DNA from: Mesostigma viride
Taxonomy: Eukaryota; Streptophyta; Mesostigmatophyceae; Mesostigmatales; Mesostigmataceae
DNA length: 32,285 nucleotides
Assembly: GCA_009746045.1 (NCBI GenBank)
Contig: RPFO01001702.1
Span: forward strand, 1 to 32,285
Direction: 5' to 3'
The notes under the pieces were generated by a model. The model searched no databases. It saw only the letters and a program-made list of their open reading frames with translations, and was not told the origin of the DNA. The position numbers and the translations under genes are program-made. Every line of letters starts with the position of its first letter. The first letter of the stretch is position 1. Of the stretch, positions 8,314 through 18,620 are shown in pieces.

Positions 8314-10170
8314 ATGGTGCAAATCGCGGCCGTACCCGGTCTGAGGGGTCTCCACCTGGACGTGACATCCCAAAGAGGTGATGTTCTCCGAGTCATCCGC
8401 CTCGCCAGTCTACCGGACATCAGCGTCATGAATAGCGTCCCCGTCGAACAGGTCGCCGGAGATGTGGTAGCCAAGGTTGTAATGGACGTGTGGACCCCGA
8501 CTCTCCCCCCGAATGCTGGTGTGGTCACCGCGCCGTACTACCTGGACGGGGTGCAGATGGGCTTTATGGCCATGACCGCGGGCTCGGGCAGTTTCCTCGT
8601 GCACCTGGGATACATGTACAGGTACCTCTTGACCGAGAAGGAATACGACATGCTGGCGGTGAACAGGAACCAAGTGCTCACCTTCGCGATCCCAGCCAAT
8701 TCGTACATCGTGGACGGTGTCTTAATCGACACCCCCACCGAGTTCTCGATAACATTCACGCCCCCCTCGCCCAGTCCCCCCCCTTACCTGGTGCCTGCCA
8801 TCGTGCGCGCGTCCCTCGACATATACAATGGAGGCACCCTCTTTAAGTCCTTGGAGCTTGTGCGCGACCCGTACTACGCCGTCTTCAATCCCATTGAGGT
8901 GAGCGACTTGGTCGACGCGGACCTCTGCACGCTCGTCATCAGCATCCCATACGACGTCGAAACTCCCGAGTCCTTCTATCCCCTCATGTACAGGGTCAAC
9001 GGCGCGGACATCGGGTATTTGAACGTCTACACCTCCCGCAACGGGGACTTCAGAATCTCCCTGTTGTCCCTGTACCGCACCGCCCTGGAAAAGGGACATG
9101 ACATGTTGGCATTCCCATCCCAGACCGTGACGTTCACTCTCCCGTCATACACTCTCTCCATCGAAGGGAGGCCGGTGGCCACCACCCCCGTCGACATCCG
9201 CCTGCGCCTGGTCAATACGCTCCTGGCGGCCACCCAGCTCACCGCCACCCACGTCAACCACATTCAGGGGTTGAACGAGGTGGCGATCGAGGTGCGAGAA
9301 GCGGGCGTCGTCATCAGCCGTCAGGTCGTCACTAGCCCCCCCTACTACCAGATGACGTACGTATACGTCAGCCAAATCGCTCCCAGCGCCGCGCCCTCCT
9401 CCGTAAACATGTTCGTGCATCTCAAGACAGACGCGACAGTCGCTGCCCCGGGCGCAGTGCCCGTCGCGTACAGGCTGGACGGCACACAGTTCGGCACGGC
9501 GGCTTTGGTGTCTGACTCCGAGGGGGTGTGGGTCGAATTTGGCGACCTGTACGGAAAAGTGCTGGCCCACCCGACCCTCGGGTATGACATGTTCACAAAG
9601 AGGGTGCAGTACCTGTCCTTCGAGATCCCGCCCAACCGCGTGTTTGTGGACGGCGGGCCGCTTACCGCCATCTCCTTTGGCTTCTTCCTTGTCAGCGGGG
9701 TCCCGCCGTCAAGAGAGTACCACACCGCCCTGCCCGGCGTCACCAGCCTGCAACTAGAGGTCAGCAACTCCGGGCAGCCCTTCCGCACCCTGACAGTGGC
9801 GTCTGCCCCGCTGTTCGAGATGGCCGAGATCTACCTCGACCAGATCGTGCCCGCCCGGAACAGCGAACTGGCACTGAATATCCTGACCGACGCAAACGTC
9901 GATGTGACCAACGGCCAGGCCGAGCTCCCCGTCAGCGTAGATGGCACACAGTTCGGGACGTCCTCCCTGACCGCGACCGCACAGGGACTAAAGATAGACC
10001 TCGGTGGGTTGTACAAGACGGTCCTTGACGACCCCTCCGCCGGCTACGACATGTTTACTAGGCCCGGGCAGGTGTTGGCGATTACAATCCCGCCAGGGTC
10101 TGTAACGGCGGACGGAGAGGTCGTGAACAACGAGGTGGCACTGTCCATCTATCTCATCTCTCCTATTTGA
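8314..10170 (+). CDS. Four-module repeat protein, fibre-like
   Basis: 618 aa built of four divergent modules of about 150-165 residues. Each module ends with an acidic-aromatic step and a conserved strand pair: EYDMLAVNRNQVLTFAIP, KGHDMLAFPSQTVTFTLP, GYDMFTKRVQYLSFEIP and GYDMFTRPGQVLAITIP, each followed by a VDG/EG turn. Modules 3 and 4 share the phrase DGTQFGT. The pattern of alternating hydrophobic residues implies beta-sandwich domains. There is no signal peptide and no membrane segment. The module end is the same as in the larger neighbour at 10215 (LLTFTIPAGSYTIDG), so the two genes are paralogous arrays. Placement between capsid genes suggests a virion surface or fibre protein. This is inference: I do not recognise a named family. 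Confidence 0.85.
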   Translation: MVQIAAVPGLRGLHLDVTSQRGDVLRVIRLASLPDISVMNSVPVEQVAGDVVAKVVMDVWTPTLPPNAGVVTAPYYLDGVQMGFMAMTAGSGSFLVHLGYMYRYLLTEKEYDMLAVNRNQVLTFAIPANSYIVDGVLIDTPTEFSITFTPPSPSPPPYLVPAIVRASLDIYNGGTLFKSLELVRDPYYAVFNPIEVSDLVDADLCTLVISIPYDVETPESFYPLMYRVNGADIGYLNVYTSRNGDFRISLLSLYRTALEKGHDMLAFPSQTVTFTLPSYTLSIEGRPVATTPVDIRLRLVNTLLAATQLTATHVNHIQGLNEVAIEVREAGVVISRQVVTSPPYYQMTYVYVSQIAPSAAPSSVNMFVHLKTDATVAAPGAVPVAYRLDGTQFGTAALVSDSEGVWVEFGDLYGKVLAHPTLGYDMFTKRVQYLSFEIPPNRVFVDGGPLTAISFGFFLVSGVPPSREYHTALPGVTSLQLEVSNSGQPFRTLTVASAPLFEMAEIYLDQIVPARNSELALNILTDANVDVTNGQAELPVSVDGTQFGTSSLTATAQGLKIDLGGLYKTVLDDPSAGYDMFTRPGQVLAITIPPGSVTADGEVVNNEVALSIYLISPI

Positions 10171-10184
10171 AACACCTGAATCCT

Positions 10185-10195
10185 AAAAAATCTCA
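10185..10195 (+). promoter_or_regulatory. Class A box upstream of the giant fibre-like gene
   Basis: The sequence aaaaaatctca lies 20-30 nt before the ATG at 10215, in a 44-bp gap between the two fibre-like genes. It matches the box at 3406-3420. Confidence 0.5.
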
Positions 10196-10214
10196 CCCGT
10201 GTTATAACTGAAGC

Positions 10215-13200
10215 ATGTCACAAGCGGGGTCGATCTCTGACCTTGGAGTGACTGCGGGGTCTTGGTATGCAGGCACCTGGAATACAGATGCTGTGGGTGT
10301 GGGGGGGATGCTTCCAATCGTGGACGTGAGCACTTCGGGAGGGGCGTTCAAGGATCGTTCTGTGACCTTGATATTGAGTATACCATGGGGCACCTCAGGT
10401 GCACGGATTGGTAACTATACTGGCAACCCCCCTCTCACTACCGCTTACGTAGATGGTGTTCCGCTTCAAGCTACCGCCGCATTTAGTCTGGGCACCGAGA
10501 CGAATCGCGTTTCATCGGTTATCCTCGTGTTCGGCTACGTTTACAACACCGTTCGGGACGCCCCGGGTGGCTGGCTCATGGACCAGCCAGGGGACCACCC
10601 GAACCTCCTGACGTTCACGATACCAGCGGGCTCGTACACGATTGATGGTGTCGTGGTGGACAAGGCGGTCACCGGTTCGTCGCGCTTGTTGGTTGGACCC
10701 GAAGCACCACAGGCAGTCGGGACGATAGCCGACCTCGGAGCAACCGCTGCGTCCTGGTATGTGGGTACTAACGAGACGACAGATGCCATGGGGAGCGGGC
10801 CTGGATTGCTCCCGGTCGTGGATGTGAGCGCTTCAGGATCCGCGTTCAAGGATCGTTCTGTGACCTTGTCTCTGGGCGTACCATGGGGCACCTCAGGCGC
10901 GCGGATCGCACCGACGAGTTCGACTGTAGGCGTCACCGCGTACGTAGATGGCATTCCGATTCCAGCTATCGTTCGCTTTAGAGTAGGACCGTATGACAGA
11001 CCAGGACCATGGGGGAGGCATTCCTTGGTCAGCGTCTTGTTCGGCTATCTATACACCACCATTCGGGACGCCCCGGGTGGCTGGCTCATGGACCAGCCAG
11101 GGGACCACCCGAACCTCCTGACGTTCACGATACCAGCGGGGTCGTACACGATTGATGGTGTCGTGGTGGACAAGGCGGTCACCGGTTCGTCGCGCTTGTT
11201 GGTTGAACCCGAAGCCCCCATGACGCCCGGGGCGGTATCTGACCTTGGAGCAACCGCTGCGTCCTGGTATGTGGGTACATGGACGACAGATGCCATGGGG
11301 AGCGGGCCTGGATTGCTCCCGGTCGTGGATGTGAGCGCTTCAGGATCCGCGTTCAAGGATCGTTCTGTGACCTTGTCTCTGACCGTACCATGGGGCACCT
11401 CAGGCGCGCGGATCGCACCGACGAGTTCGACTGTAGGCGTCACCGCGTACGTAGATGGCATTCCGATTCCAGCTACCGTTAGCTTTAGAGTAGGGTATGA
11501 CAGACCAGGGCCAGCGGGAAGGCATTCCTGGGTCGACGTGATGTTCGGCTACGTATACACCACCGTTCGGGACGCCCCGGGTGGCTGGCTCATGGACCAG
11601 CCAGGGAACCACCCGAACCTCCTGACGTTCACGATACCAGCGGGCTCATACACGATTGATGGTGTCGTGGTGGACAAGGCGGTCACCGGTTCGTCGCGCT
11701 TGTTGGTTGAACCCGAAGCACCCCAGGCAGTCGGGACGATAGCCGACCTCGGAGCAACCGCGGCGTCCTGGTATGTGGGTACTAACGAGAACATAGATGC
11801 CATGGGGAGCGGGCCTGGATTGCTCCCGGTCGTGGATGTGAGCGCGTTCAAGGATCGTTCTGTGATGTTGGTCCTAGACGTACCATGGGGCGCATGGGGC
11901 GCATCACACCATGATGCGCGGATCACACCAACGAGTTCGACCATAGGCGTCACCGCGGACGTAGATGGCATTCCGATTCCAGCTACCGTAGCCTATAGAA
12001 AGGGCGTTGATAGAGAAAACGGAAGGAATTCCTTTATCTTCTTGATGTTAGGCTACGTATACACCACCGTTCGGGACGCCCCGGGTGGCTGGCTCATGGA
12101 CCAGCCGGGTGACCACCTCAACCTCATCACGTTCACGATACCGGCAGGGTCGTACACCCTGGACGGTGTGGTAGTCGACAAGGCCATCACCGGTTCGTCG
12201 CGCTTGTCGTTCGAACCCAAAGCACCCCAGGCGGTCGGGACGATATCCGACCTCGGAGTGACAGAGGGGTCTTGGTACGCAAGCAGCTGGAAGACAGACG
12301 CCGCCGTAGGTGCGGGGGGGATGCTTCCGGTGGAAGTCACTTCGGAGTTCAAGGACAATATGGTGTCACTGTTCCTTCGCGTACCATGGGGCGCGTCCGG
12401 TGCTCGGATTGGTCGGGCAAATCTGGCGTCCCTGTCCATTGCGGCTGACGTGGATGGAGTTCCGCTTCAAGTTAGCGCCGCGTTTTCCGAGGGTAACGAA
12501 AACGCGCCAAAGTCGTCACTCATATTCATGCTGGGATACGTTTACAACACCATTCGGGACGCCCCGGGGGGGTGGTTAATGGACCAGCCGGGGGACCACC
12601 CCAACCTCTTCACCTTCACGATACCGGCGGGTTCGTACTCCCTGGACGGCGTCGTGGTCAACAGGGCAATCACCGCGTCCGCACGCCTGTCGGTTGTCGA
12701 CATAGTTGATGTCCCCCCTGAGGAGCCTGCCTCAGACGGCACAATAGAAGACTTATCTCCCCATCTGACCGCCGCTTGGTTTCTTTTCGTGTCCCCCACG
12801 GACGACAAGGATGTCCGCGCCCGAGTTCCGGCGGCCTCGTTAGGGGCGGACGGCAAATGGGCATTGACGTCGCATGTGTACGAATGGAAGACGAGCTGGA
12901 CCTCGAGCAATGTTATTCTCGCGCTCCAGTTCTCTACCGTGCGCACCGTATCGAGAGGAAGCGTCCAGGCATTCGTATGGGACCTGATGGCGTCCAATGT
13001 GTCCATGGCTCCAGGGGTGGACGCATTCGAAACGACTGGCACCGGCAAGGGCGCGATCACAACAGCGTACCTTCGCCTGGGTGACATCAAGGCTCTTTCA
13101 TCCGAAAACGGCGTGGACGTGTTGACTAGTGTGAACAATATCCGCGTGACCCTTCCCGCGGGACTCTTAGAAGTGGAGGGGGTGGCCATAAACAAAGACG

Positions 13201-15271
13201 TGCGCATGACTTGGAACTTTGATACGTCCCCCGCGCCAACAGGCACGATCCAAGACCTTTCGACGTCCCTGTCAAGTGCCTACCTGGTTTTCCAATCTCC
13301 AACTGGCGCCTTGTACGGAACAGTGCCCGCTGCCTCCAAAGGTGCCGACGGTGTATGGTCCCTGAACACACCGGTGAGTGACTGGAAGTCCATTTACACA
13401 TCTCGTCCTGATGCCGAGGTCGTGCTTGAACTGCAGTTTGAAACGCCCCCCGCAGGCCGCACTGTCTCAAGGGGTGCCGAGGTTAACACTTTTGAGTGGG
13501 CGCTGGAGAACACGCCGGTGGCGTGTGCCCCTGAAGTGGACACCTTCTATGTTGCAGGGGGGGCCACCACGGCCCGCTTCGTTTTGGGAAATATCAAGCA
13601 GCTAGCACGGTATGGCGACCCCGATGTCGTCATCCAGATCATGTCCCTGGATCACAACAACATCCGCGTGACGCTTCCAAGCGGGCTGATCGAATTGGAC
13701 GGGGTGGGAATCCCCCGCGACATCGTGATGACCTGGGACTTCGCCGCGTCCTCTGGCAGCGGCGTGCTGCTGGATGGGGGTGGGATCGTCAGGTACCTTC
13801 CGTACATGTGGAATAGGGGGCTGCGGACAGGCAAATGGATATTTGCAGATAAGATACCCCCCTCAACGATCAATGTCCGCCGAGAGGTGGCAGTCGATGT
13901 CGCCGCCCCTTTGCCGCGACTCCAATACGATCAACCTGTTCACGGTGCGAGTGTGCTCCTGGAGTTGGGGTTTAATCTTCCCATCTCGAAACTGCAGTTA
14001 GCACCTACCGGAGTCGCATGGGAAGCCACACGACTGGGCGTGACGAAACGATTTACGGACGGTTTTCTGACAAAAGTGGACGGAGAAAACAAGCTCCTTA
14101 TCGACCTCGGAGACATTGCCGCAAAGTTGCAGCGGGTGGGGGTGGACCTGGCTGGCAGCGGAAACACGGTTTTGACGTTCACGATCCCGCCTCGGTGTTT
14201 CAGCATCGACTCTGTCACGTTCCCCGATTCCGTCTCGGGAATCGTAGAATTCGTCGGGTCGGGAAGCACAGGCGGGACGGGGGGCACAGGCGGGACGGGG
14301 GGCACAGGCGGGACGGGCGGGACGGGGGGACGGGCGGAACAGGCGGGACGGGGGGCACAGGCGGGACGGGGGGCACAGGCGGGACGGGCGGGACGGGGGG
14401 GACGGGCGGAACAGGCGGGACGGGGGGCACAGGCGGGACGGGCGGGACGGGAACAGGCGGGACGGGGGGCACAGGCGGGACGGGGGGGGCAGGAGAGACG
14501 GACGTTTTTTCGTACTTGTACGCGTTCAAGACGAAGCCCGACGGCATGCTGGTTGGGCCCGCGCCGTCCGCCCTGACAAGCTTGTTCGACCTGGTCCTCT
14601 ACACCTCCAAGCCGGTCACCATCGACAAGAGCAAGATCGGGCTGAGAGTGGCTGAGGGAAACACCCCCATCCTCGGGTTCGCAACCGGGGACTGGGTGTC
14701 CTCCACAGACAAGCATACCCACACGCTTCCCTGCAGCGGCTTCCCCAGCGCGCCCGCCACCGCCAGGCGCACGCTCACTCTGGCCCCGGTAAACCCGATG
14801 GGCGCCCCCACGGACGGGCTGGCGTTCACGGTCGTCAACAGCGATCCCGCGGAGAGGCACGCGTTCGGCACACACACGGTGGTGCTGCCCGCCCCGCGGC
14901 CGTTCTTCTCCGACATCGATTTCGTCGGCGCCGACGCGGGCGAGCGTCTGGACACGTACGTGCCAGAACGCTTTGCCGTCCGGTTTGTGCCCTCGGTCGA
15001 GTCCATAACGGGGTTCACAGCCTCGGACGTGCGGCTCCGGCACTTCGACTTCAAGACCAATAGGATCACCCCCGTGCCCCCCGTGGGCGAGGTCGCAAAG
15101 AGTTCGAATGGGGTGATGCGCTTGGTTTACAACCGCACATGGCCATCCCCTCTGGGCGCCGGCCTCCTCGTGCTGGATGTGGACACCGACCAGTTCGCGT
15201 ACTCCGCCAGCGAGTCCAGGGGGAACGCGCCCGTCCTCGCCACACATTACGTCGGGGGGCTGCCCTTTTAG
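10215..15271 (+). CDS. Giant modular fibre-like protein with Gly/Thr-rich linker, one frameshift
   Basis: About 1,685 aa if read as one gene. Five near-identical modules of about 168 aa come first (starting near 10230, 10710, 11220, 11725 and 12230), each with SDLGxTxxSWY, AFKDRSVTL-type, PWGTSGARI, YVDGxP and GYVYxTxRDAPGGWLMDQPGDHPNLLTFTIPAGSY-type elements. Two related but diverged modules follow (DGTIEDLSPHL near 12735, TGTIQDLSTSL near 13240), then one more at 13785. Then comes a Gly-Gly-Thr tract (14268-14494) and a distinct C-terminal domain of about 255 aa starting at an ETDVFSYLYAFK segment. The frame changes inside the tract at a 6-G run (14324-14329), where the equivalent unit at 14395-14401 has 7 G. 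Without the shift, translation leaves the tract in an Arg/Gln-rich frame and stops at 14576 (1,453 aa). Likely a virion fibre or adhesin; no family recognised. Confidence 0.8.
10230..13785 (+). repeat. Tandem ~505-bp coding repeats
   Basis: Seven consecutive units with a period of 504-509 bp. The first four are nearly identical over long DNA stretches, for example the segment around 10556-10700 recurs at 11066, 11570 and, less exactly, 12070. Units 6 and 7 have drifted. Strong DNA identity among neighbouring units points to recent unequal exchange or gene conversion. Copy number may be misassembled. Confidence 0.9.
14268..14494 (+). repeat. Gly-Gly-Thr low-complexity tract
   Basis: About 225 bp of nine-base units of the type ggcgggacg / ggcacaggc, coding for (Gly-Gly-Thr)n in the correct frame. 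It resembles the glycine-rich linkers and collagen-like stalks of giant-virus fibre proteins, though the period is GGT and not a proline-containing GXY. Homopolymer G runs of 6-8 make it error-prone. Confidence 0.9.
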
Positions 15272-15278
15272 CCTCAGC

Positions 15279-15306
15279 AAAAAAAAAGTCTAGAATCTAT
15301 ATATAC
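15279..15306 (+). promoter_or_regulatory. A-run and TATA-like element upstream of MCP3
   Basis: An A9 run followed by gtct at 15279-15291, then ctatatatacacc at 15297-15309, all within 40 nt of the MCP3 ATG. MCP4 has the same ctatatatac element, so the two capsid genes may share a promoter class. Confidence 0.5.
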
Positions 15307-15318
15307 ACCACCGCCGCT

Positions 15319-17103
15319 ATGGGAAGTCACAGCATCATGGCCCTCCGCGCGAAGGGCACGCAAGACGTGTCGCTCATCGTGGACCCCGAGGTCACCTTCT
15401 TCAAGACCGTGTACCCGCGCCACACGAACTACGCCCTGGAGGACGCCGAGGTCACCCAGTCCGCCGGCATCGTCGGCTACGGCCAGTCGGTCGAGTTCAA
15501 GCTGCCCCGCTCGGGAGACCTCATCACCAGGGTCATGGCCTACATCGAGGTGTGCGCTTTCGGCGCCTCGCTCATGTACTCCCCGTTCGCCAAGGACTTC
15601 GCCCGCATCCTCATCGATTACGTCGAGCTCGTGATTGGCGGATACTCCATCGAGAAGGTGACGGGCGACTTCATGCACGTGAACGACATCATGAGCAAGC
15701 GGGCCTTCGAGAGCAACGTCGACAACCTCCCCGTCGACCACGGGGGCAGCGTCACGGTGGACGAGCGCGGTAGGATCGTCGACTACTACCGCGGCGACGC
15801 CCAGCACGTCTACGTCCCGCTCGAGTTCACCTTCTGCAGGGACCCGGGTCTGGCGCTCCCCATCATCGCCCTGCAGTACCACGACGTGATCGTGCGCGTG
15901 CAGTTCAACACAGCGGACAACATCTTCACGCGCTACTGGCGTCCGCACATGCCCGCGGGGCTGCAGACGGTGGCCCCCGCGATCGACTTCAGTGCGATCT
16001 CGACGAACCCCGCTAGGATGAAGAAGGTCATCGAGATGTTCGAGGAGCTGGACGGCGAGGGCGCGAAGTTCAACGTTCGCCATATCAGCACCAACAATGA
16101 CAGGTTGTGGTCGGCGGGAGAACTCTACAGGTGGTTCAAGAGGACGTCCGCGACCTCACACCCAGCCTACCCGACTGGCACAACGACCGCCCCGCCCATG
16201 GGGTCGGCCTTCGCAAGGGGCACCGCGTACGTGACCGAGTGGAACACGTCCTACCCCCAGGGGGGGACTCAAGGTAAGAAGCTGCTCACGGGTTTCTCGG
16301 TTATGTGGAGGGGCGAGGACCACGGAAACTACTACTCGATGACGGTGACAAGCGCGCAGATCCCGGCGACCCTTAACGCGCCCGACACCAACGCGCCCGC
16401 CGCGACCAACCCGCGCATCGACTGGATCGCAGCCCCCCCGTCGTTCGCCTGTAAGCTCCTGGTGCGCTACGTCTACCTGGACGACTTCGAGCGCCGCCAG
16501 TTCGCGCTCAACTCGCACGAGTACCTGATCACCGAGGTGCAGCGGATCCAGCAGCACGTCGGCGGCGAGAACGAGGTGACGCTCGACCTCAAGTTCAACC
16601 ACCCCGTCAAGGAGATCCTCTTCTGGTACAAGCCCGCCAGTCTGGACTTCATCGACGCCAAGTACAGGGCGGACGCCGACTTCGCATACAACGGCTACTG
16701 GAAGTTCTGGAACGACCGCAGCGAGTTCGGAGACGGCCACCTGTTCACCTCCGCCAACCTCTCCCTAAACTCCCAGAACATGTTCGGAGAGGGGCGCGAC
16801 CCCGTCTACTTCTCCTACCTGCTCCCCGCCGAGTTCCACACGCGCGTCGTCAAGGGCAGCAACGTGTACGTCATCCCCTTCGCCCTCGAGCCCGAGTCCT
16901 GGAAGCCCACGGGCACCGTGAACATGTCGCGCCTCGACAGCGTCAAGCTCATGCTCAAGGGGCTCGGAAAGACCTCGGGATCGGGATCGTGCCACGGGGA
17001 GGGCGGCGGCGGCATCCTGCCGGGCACGATCGAGGTGTACGCCACCTCCTTCAACGTGCTGAAGATCGCGCAGGGCATGGGCGGCAAGCGGTTCGCCTCG
17101 TAA
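15319..17103 (+). CDS. Major capsid protein paralogue 3
   Basis: 594 aa, the longest of the four. It opens MGSHSIMALRAKGTQDVSL, then PEVTFFKTVYPRHTNY, GDLITRVMAYIEV, ILIDYVELVIGGYSIEKVTG, LALPIIALQYHDVIVRV, RYVYLDDFERRQFALNSHEY, FNHPVKEILFWYKP and GTVNMSRLDSVKLMLKG, ending KIAQGMGGKRFAS. All the standard double jelly-roll capsid landmarks are present in order. The extra length comes from an insertion of about 90 residues around 260-360 (Thr/Pro/Ala-rich, TSATSHPAYPTGTTTAPP type), which in this fold would sit in a surface loop. The start was chosen at the ATG following the TATA-like element. It is closest to MCP2 and MCP4 by eye. Confidence 0.96.
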   Translation: MGSHSIMALRAKGTQDVSLIVDPEVTFFKTVYPRHTNYALEDAEVTQSAGIVGYGQSVEFKLPRSGDLITRVMAYIEVCAFGASLMYSPFAKDFARILIDYVELVIGGYSIEKVTGDFMHVNDIMSKRAFESNVDNLPVDHGGSVTVDERGRIVDYYRGDAQHVYVPLEFTFCRDPGLALPIIALQYHDVIVRVQFNTADNIFTRYWRPHMPAGLQTVAPAIDFSAISTNPARMKKVIEMFEELDGEGAKFNVRHISTNNDRLWSAGELYRWFKRTSATSHPAYPTGTTTAPPMGSAFARGTAYVTEWNTSYPQGGTQGKKLLTGFSVMWRGEDHGNYYSMTVTSAQIPATLNAPDTNAPAATNPRIDWIAAPPSFACKLLVRYVYLDDFERRQFALNSHEYLITEVQRIQQHVGGENEVTLDLKFNHPVKEILFWYKPASLDFIDAKYRADADFAYNGYWKFWNDRSEFGDGHLFTSANLSLNSQNMFGEGRDPVYFSYLLPAEFHTRVVKGSNVYVIPFALEPESWKPTGTVNMSRLDSVKLMLKGLGKTSGSGSCHGEGGGGILPGTIEVYATSFNVLKIAQGMGGKRFAS

Positions 17104-17128
17104 CCCCCGCCTCGGCGTGCTCCGGCCC

Positions 17129-17156
17129 AAATAAATAATCTTCGGTGCTATATATA
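17129..17156 (+). promoter_or_regulatory. AT-rich and TATA-like element upstream of MCP4
   Basis: The sequence aaataaataatc at 17129-17140 and ctatatata at 17148-17156, 16-43 nt before the ATG at 17172. The TATA part is shared with MCP3. Confidence 0.5.
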
Positions 17157-17171
17157 CGCTCCCCTCCCGCC

Positions 17172-18578
17172 ATGTCGCACGCGGTTCTGTCTCTCCGCGC
17201 CAAGGGCCCTCAGGACGCCATGCTGACCGTCTCCCCGGAGATCACCTTCTTCAAGAGCATGTACCCCCGCCACACCAACTTCGCCTTCGCCGACACCGAG
17301 GTCGTGCCCACCAGCGGCATCCCCGGGTTCGGCCGCATGGTCGAGTTCCAGCTGCCCCGGAGCGGCGACCTCATCACCAAGGCCTACGTCTACGTGGAAT
17401 TGCCCGCGTTGAGCGACTTTGGCACCCAGCCCCTCGGCAGGGCTTGGTGGAAGATGTTCGACCCCTTCTTCGACGACGTCGGCCGCGTCCTGCTGAAGAA
17501 GGTCGAGTTCCGCATCGGCGGGTACACCGTCGAGGAGACGACCGGCGAGTTCATGCACGTGTGGGACCAGCTTTCGCGCGACCCGAGCACCAGCCACGTC
17601 GATTCCGTCCCCGCCCGGCACGGCGGCGTCATCCGCAAGTTTGGCGGCGGGCAGACCGGGAACAAGCCCACCTACCTGTACCTGCCCCTGCGCTTCTCCT
17701 TCTGCGCCGAGGAGGGCATGGCCCTCCCCATCATCGCCCTGCAGTACCACGACGCCCGCGTCCGCATCCAGCTGGCCTCCAAGGAGGAGATCTTCACGCA
17801 CCTCGCCGGCGGGCAGAAGTACCCCGCCACCACGGTCAACGCCGCCCCCCTCCCATGGAACCACCTTAACAGCGCGCACAGCGCCACACCCCCCACCCCC
17901 CTCGTGGCGGACAGCTACCGGGCGAACATGGTCGCGGCGATGTGCGACATCACCAAGATGCGCCTTGTCCTGCGCTACGTCTATCTGGACGACTTCGAGC
18001 GGCGGCAGTTCGCCACCAAAGCCCACGAGTATCTGATCACCACCACCCAGCAGTACGACCATTTCGTGGACGGCAGCGACCTGGAGACGATCACGCTGCC
18101 CTTCTCGCACCCCGTCAAGGAGCTCGTGTTTTTCTACAAAGCCGAGAACCGCCTGACGGACCCGGCCACGTCGCCGGACCCCACCCAGTCCGTCTGGAAC
18201 TTCACCAACAAAAACAGCCTGTTCGGTGACGGGCACCTCTTCACGAGCGCCAACCTGACGCTCAACTCGCAGCAGGTGTTTGGCGAGGGGCGCGACCCGG
18301 TCTACTTTTCCTACCTGCTCCCCCTCCTGCACCACACGCGCATCCCGCGTGACCAGCACGTGTACGTCATCCCCTTCAGCAACGACCCCGAGAACTGGAA
18401 GCCTACCGGCAGCATCAACTTCTCGCGCCTGGACACCGTCAAGCTCGTCCTCAAGGGTCTCAGCAAGAGCACCGCCTCGACCGACCGCCTGCCCAAGGGC
18501 GTGATCACCATCTACGCCCGCTCCTTCAACATCCTGAAGATCACCAACGGCATGGGCGGATGCCGGTTCGCCTCGTGA
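17172..18578 (+). CDS. Major capsid protein paralogue 4
   Basis: 468 aa, the shortest copy. It opens MSHAVLSLRAKGPQDAMLTV, then PEITFFKSMYPRHTNF, GDLITKAYVYVELP, KKVEFRIGGYTVEETTGEF, MALPIIALQYHDARVRI, RYVYLDDFERRQFATKAHEY, FSHPVKELVFFYKAE and GSINFSRLDTVKLVLKG, and ends KITNGMGGCRFAS. Loops between strands are shorter than in MCP2 and MCP3, so the core double jelly roll is near minimal size. Three tandem or near-tandem copies (MCP2, 3, 4) point to duplication followed by specialisation, for example distinct capsomer positions. MCP3 lies directly upstream (68 bp), with its own promoter-like element between. Confidence 0.96.
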   Translation: MSHAVLSLRAKGPQDAMLTVSPEITFFKSMYPRHTNFAFADTEVVPTSGIPGFGRMVEFQLPRSGDLITKAYVYVELPALSDFGTQPLGRAWWKMFDPFFDDVGRVLLKKVEFRIGGYTVEETTGEFMHVWDQLSRDPSTSHVDSVPARHGGVIRKFGGGQTGNKPTYLYLPLRFSFCAEEGMALPIIALQYHDARVRIQLASKEEIFTHLAGGQKYPATTVNAAPLPWNHLNSAHSATPPTPLVADSYRANMVAAMCDITKMRLVLRYVYLDDFERRQFATKAHEYLITTTQQYDHFVDGSDLETITLPFSHPVKELVFFYKAENRLTDPATSPDPTQSVWNFTNKNSLFGDGHLFTSANLTLNSQQVFGEGRDPVYFSYLLPLLHHTRIPRDQHVYVIPFSNDPENWKPTGSINFSRLDTVKLVLKGLSKSTASTDRLPKGVITIYARSFNILKITNGMGGCRFAS

Positions 18579-18587
18579 TGAACCACC

Positions 18588-18600
18588 CAATATAAATTCG
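18588..18600 (+). promoter_or_regulatory. TATA-like element upstream of the H3-tail-like gene
   Basis: The sequence caatataaattcg lies 21-33 nt before the ATG at 18621, in the 42-bp gap after MCP4. Confidence 0.45.
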
Positions 18601-18620
18601 CACCTAGTGTAATAGTGGTA

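Noticed and set aside
10541-12439. Repeated minus-strand ORFs (about 130 aa each) within the giant fibre-like gene
   Set aside because: They recur only because the coding repeats recur; they are antisense shadows with no separate promoters or family features.
10230-12730. Regular repeats that could suggest a CRISPR or satellite array
   Set aside because: The period is about 505 bp and the units are open in one frame with protein-level conservation; there are no short identical repeats with unique spacers.
13940-15280. 446-aa minus-strand ORF with Pro-rich repeats across the Gly-Gly-Thr tract
   Set aside because: The proline repeats are the antisense of the Gly/Thr codons; the plus-strand frame has the domain structure.
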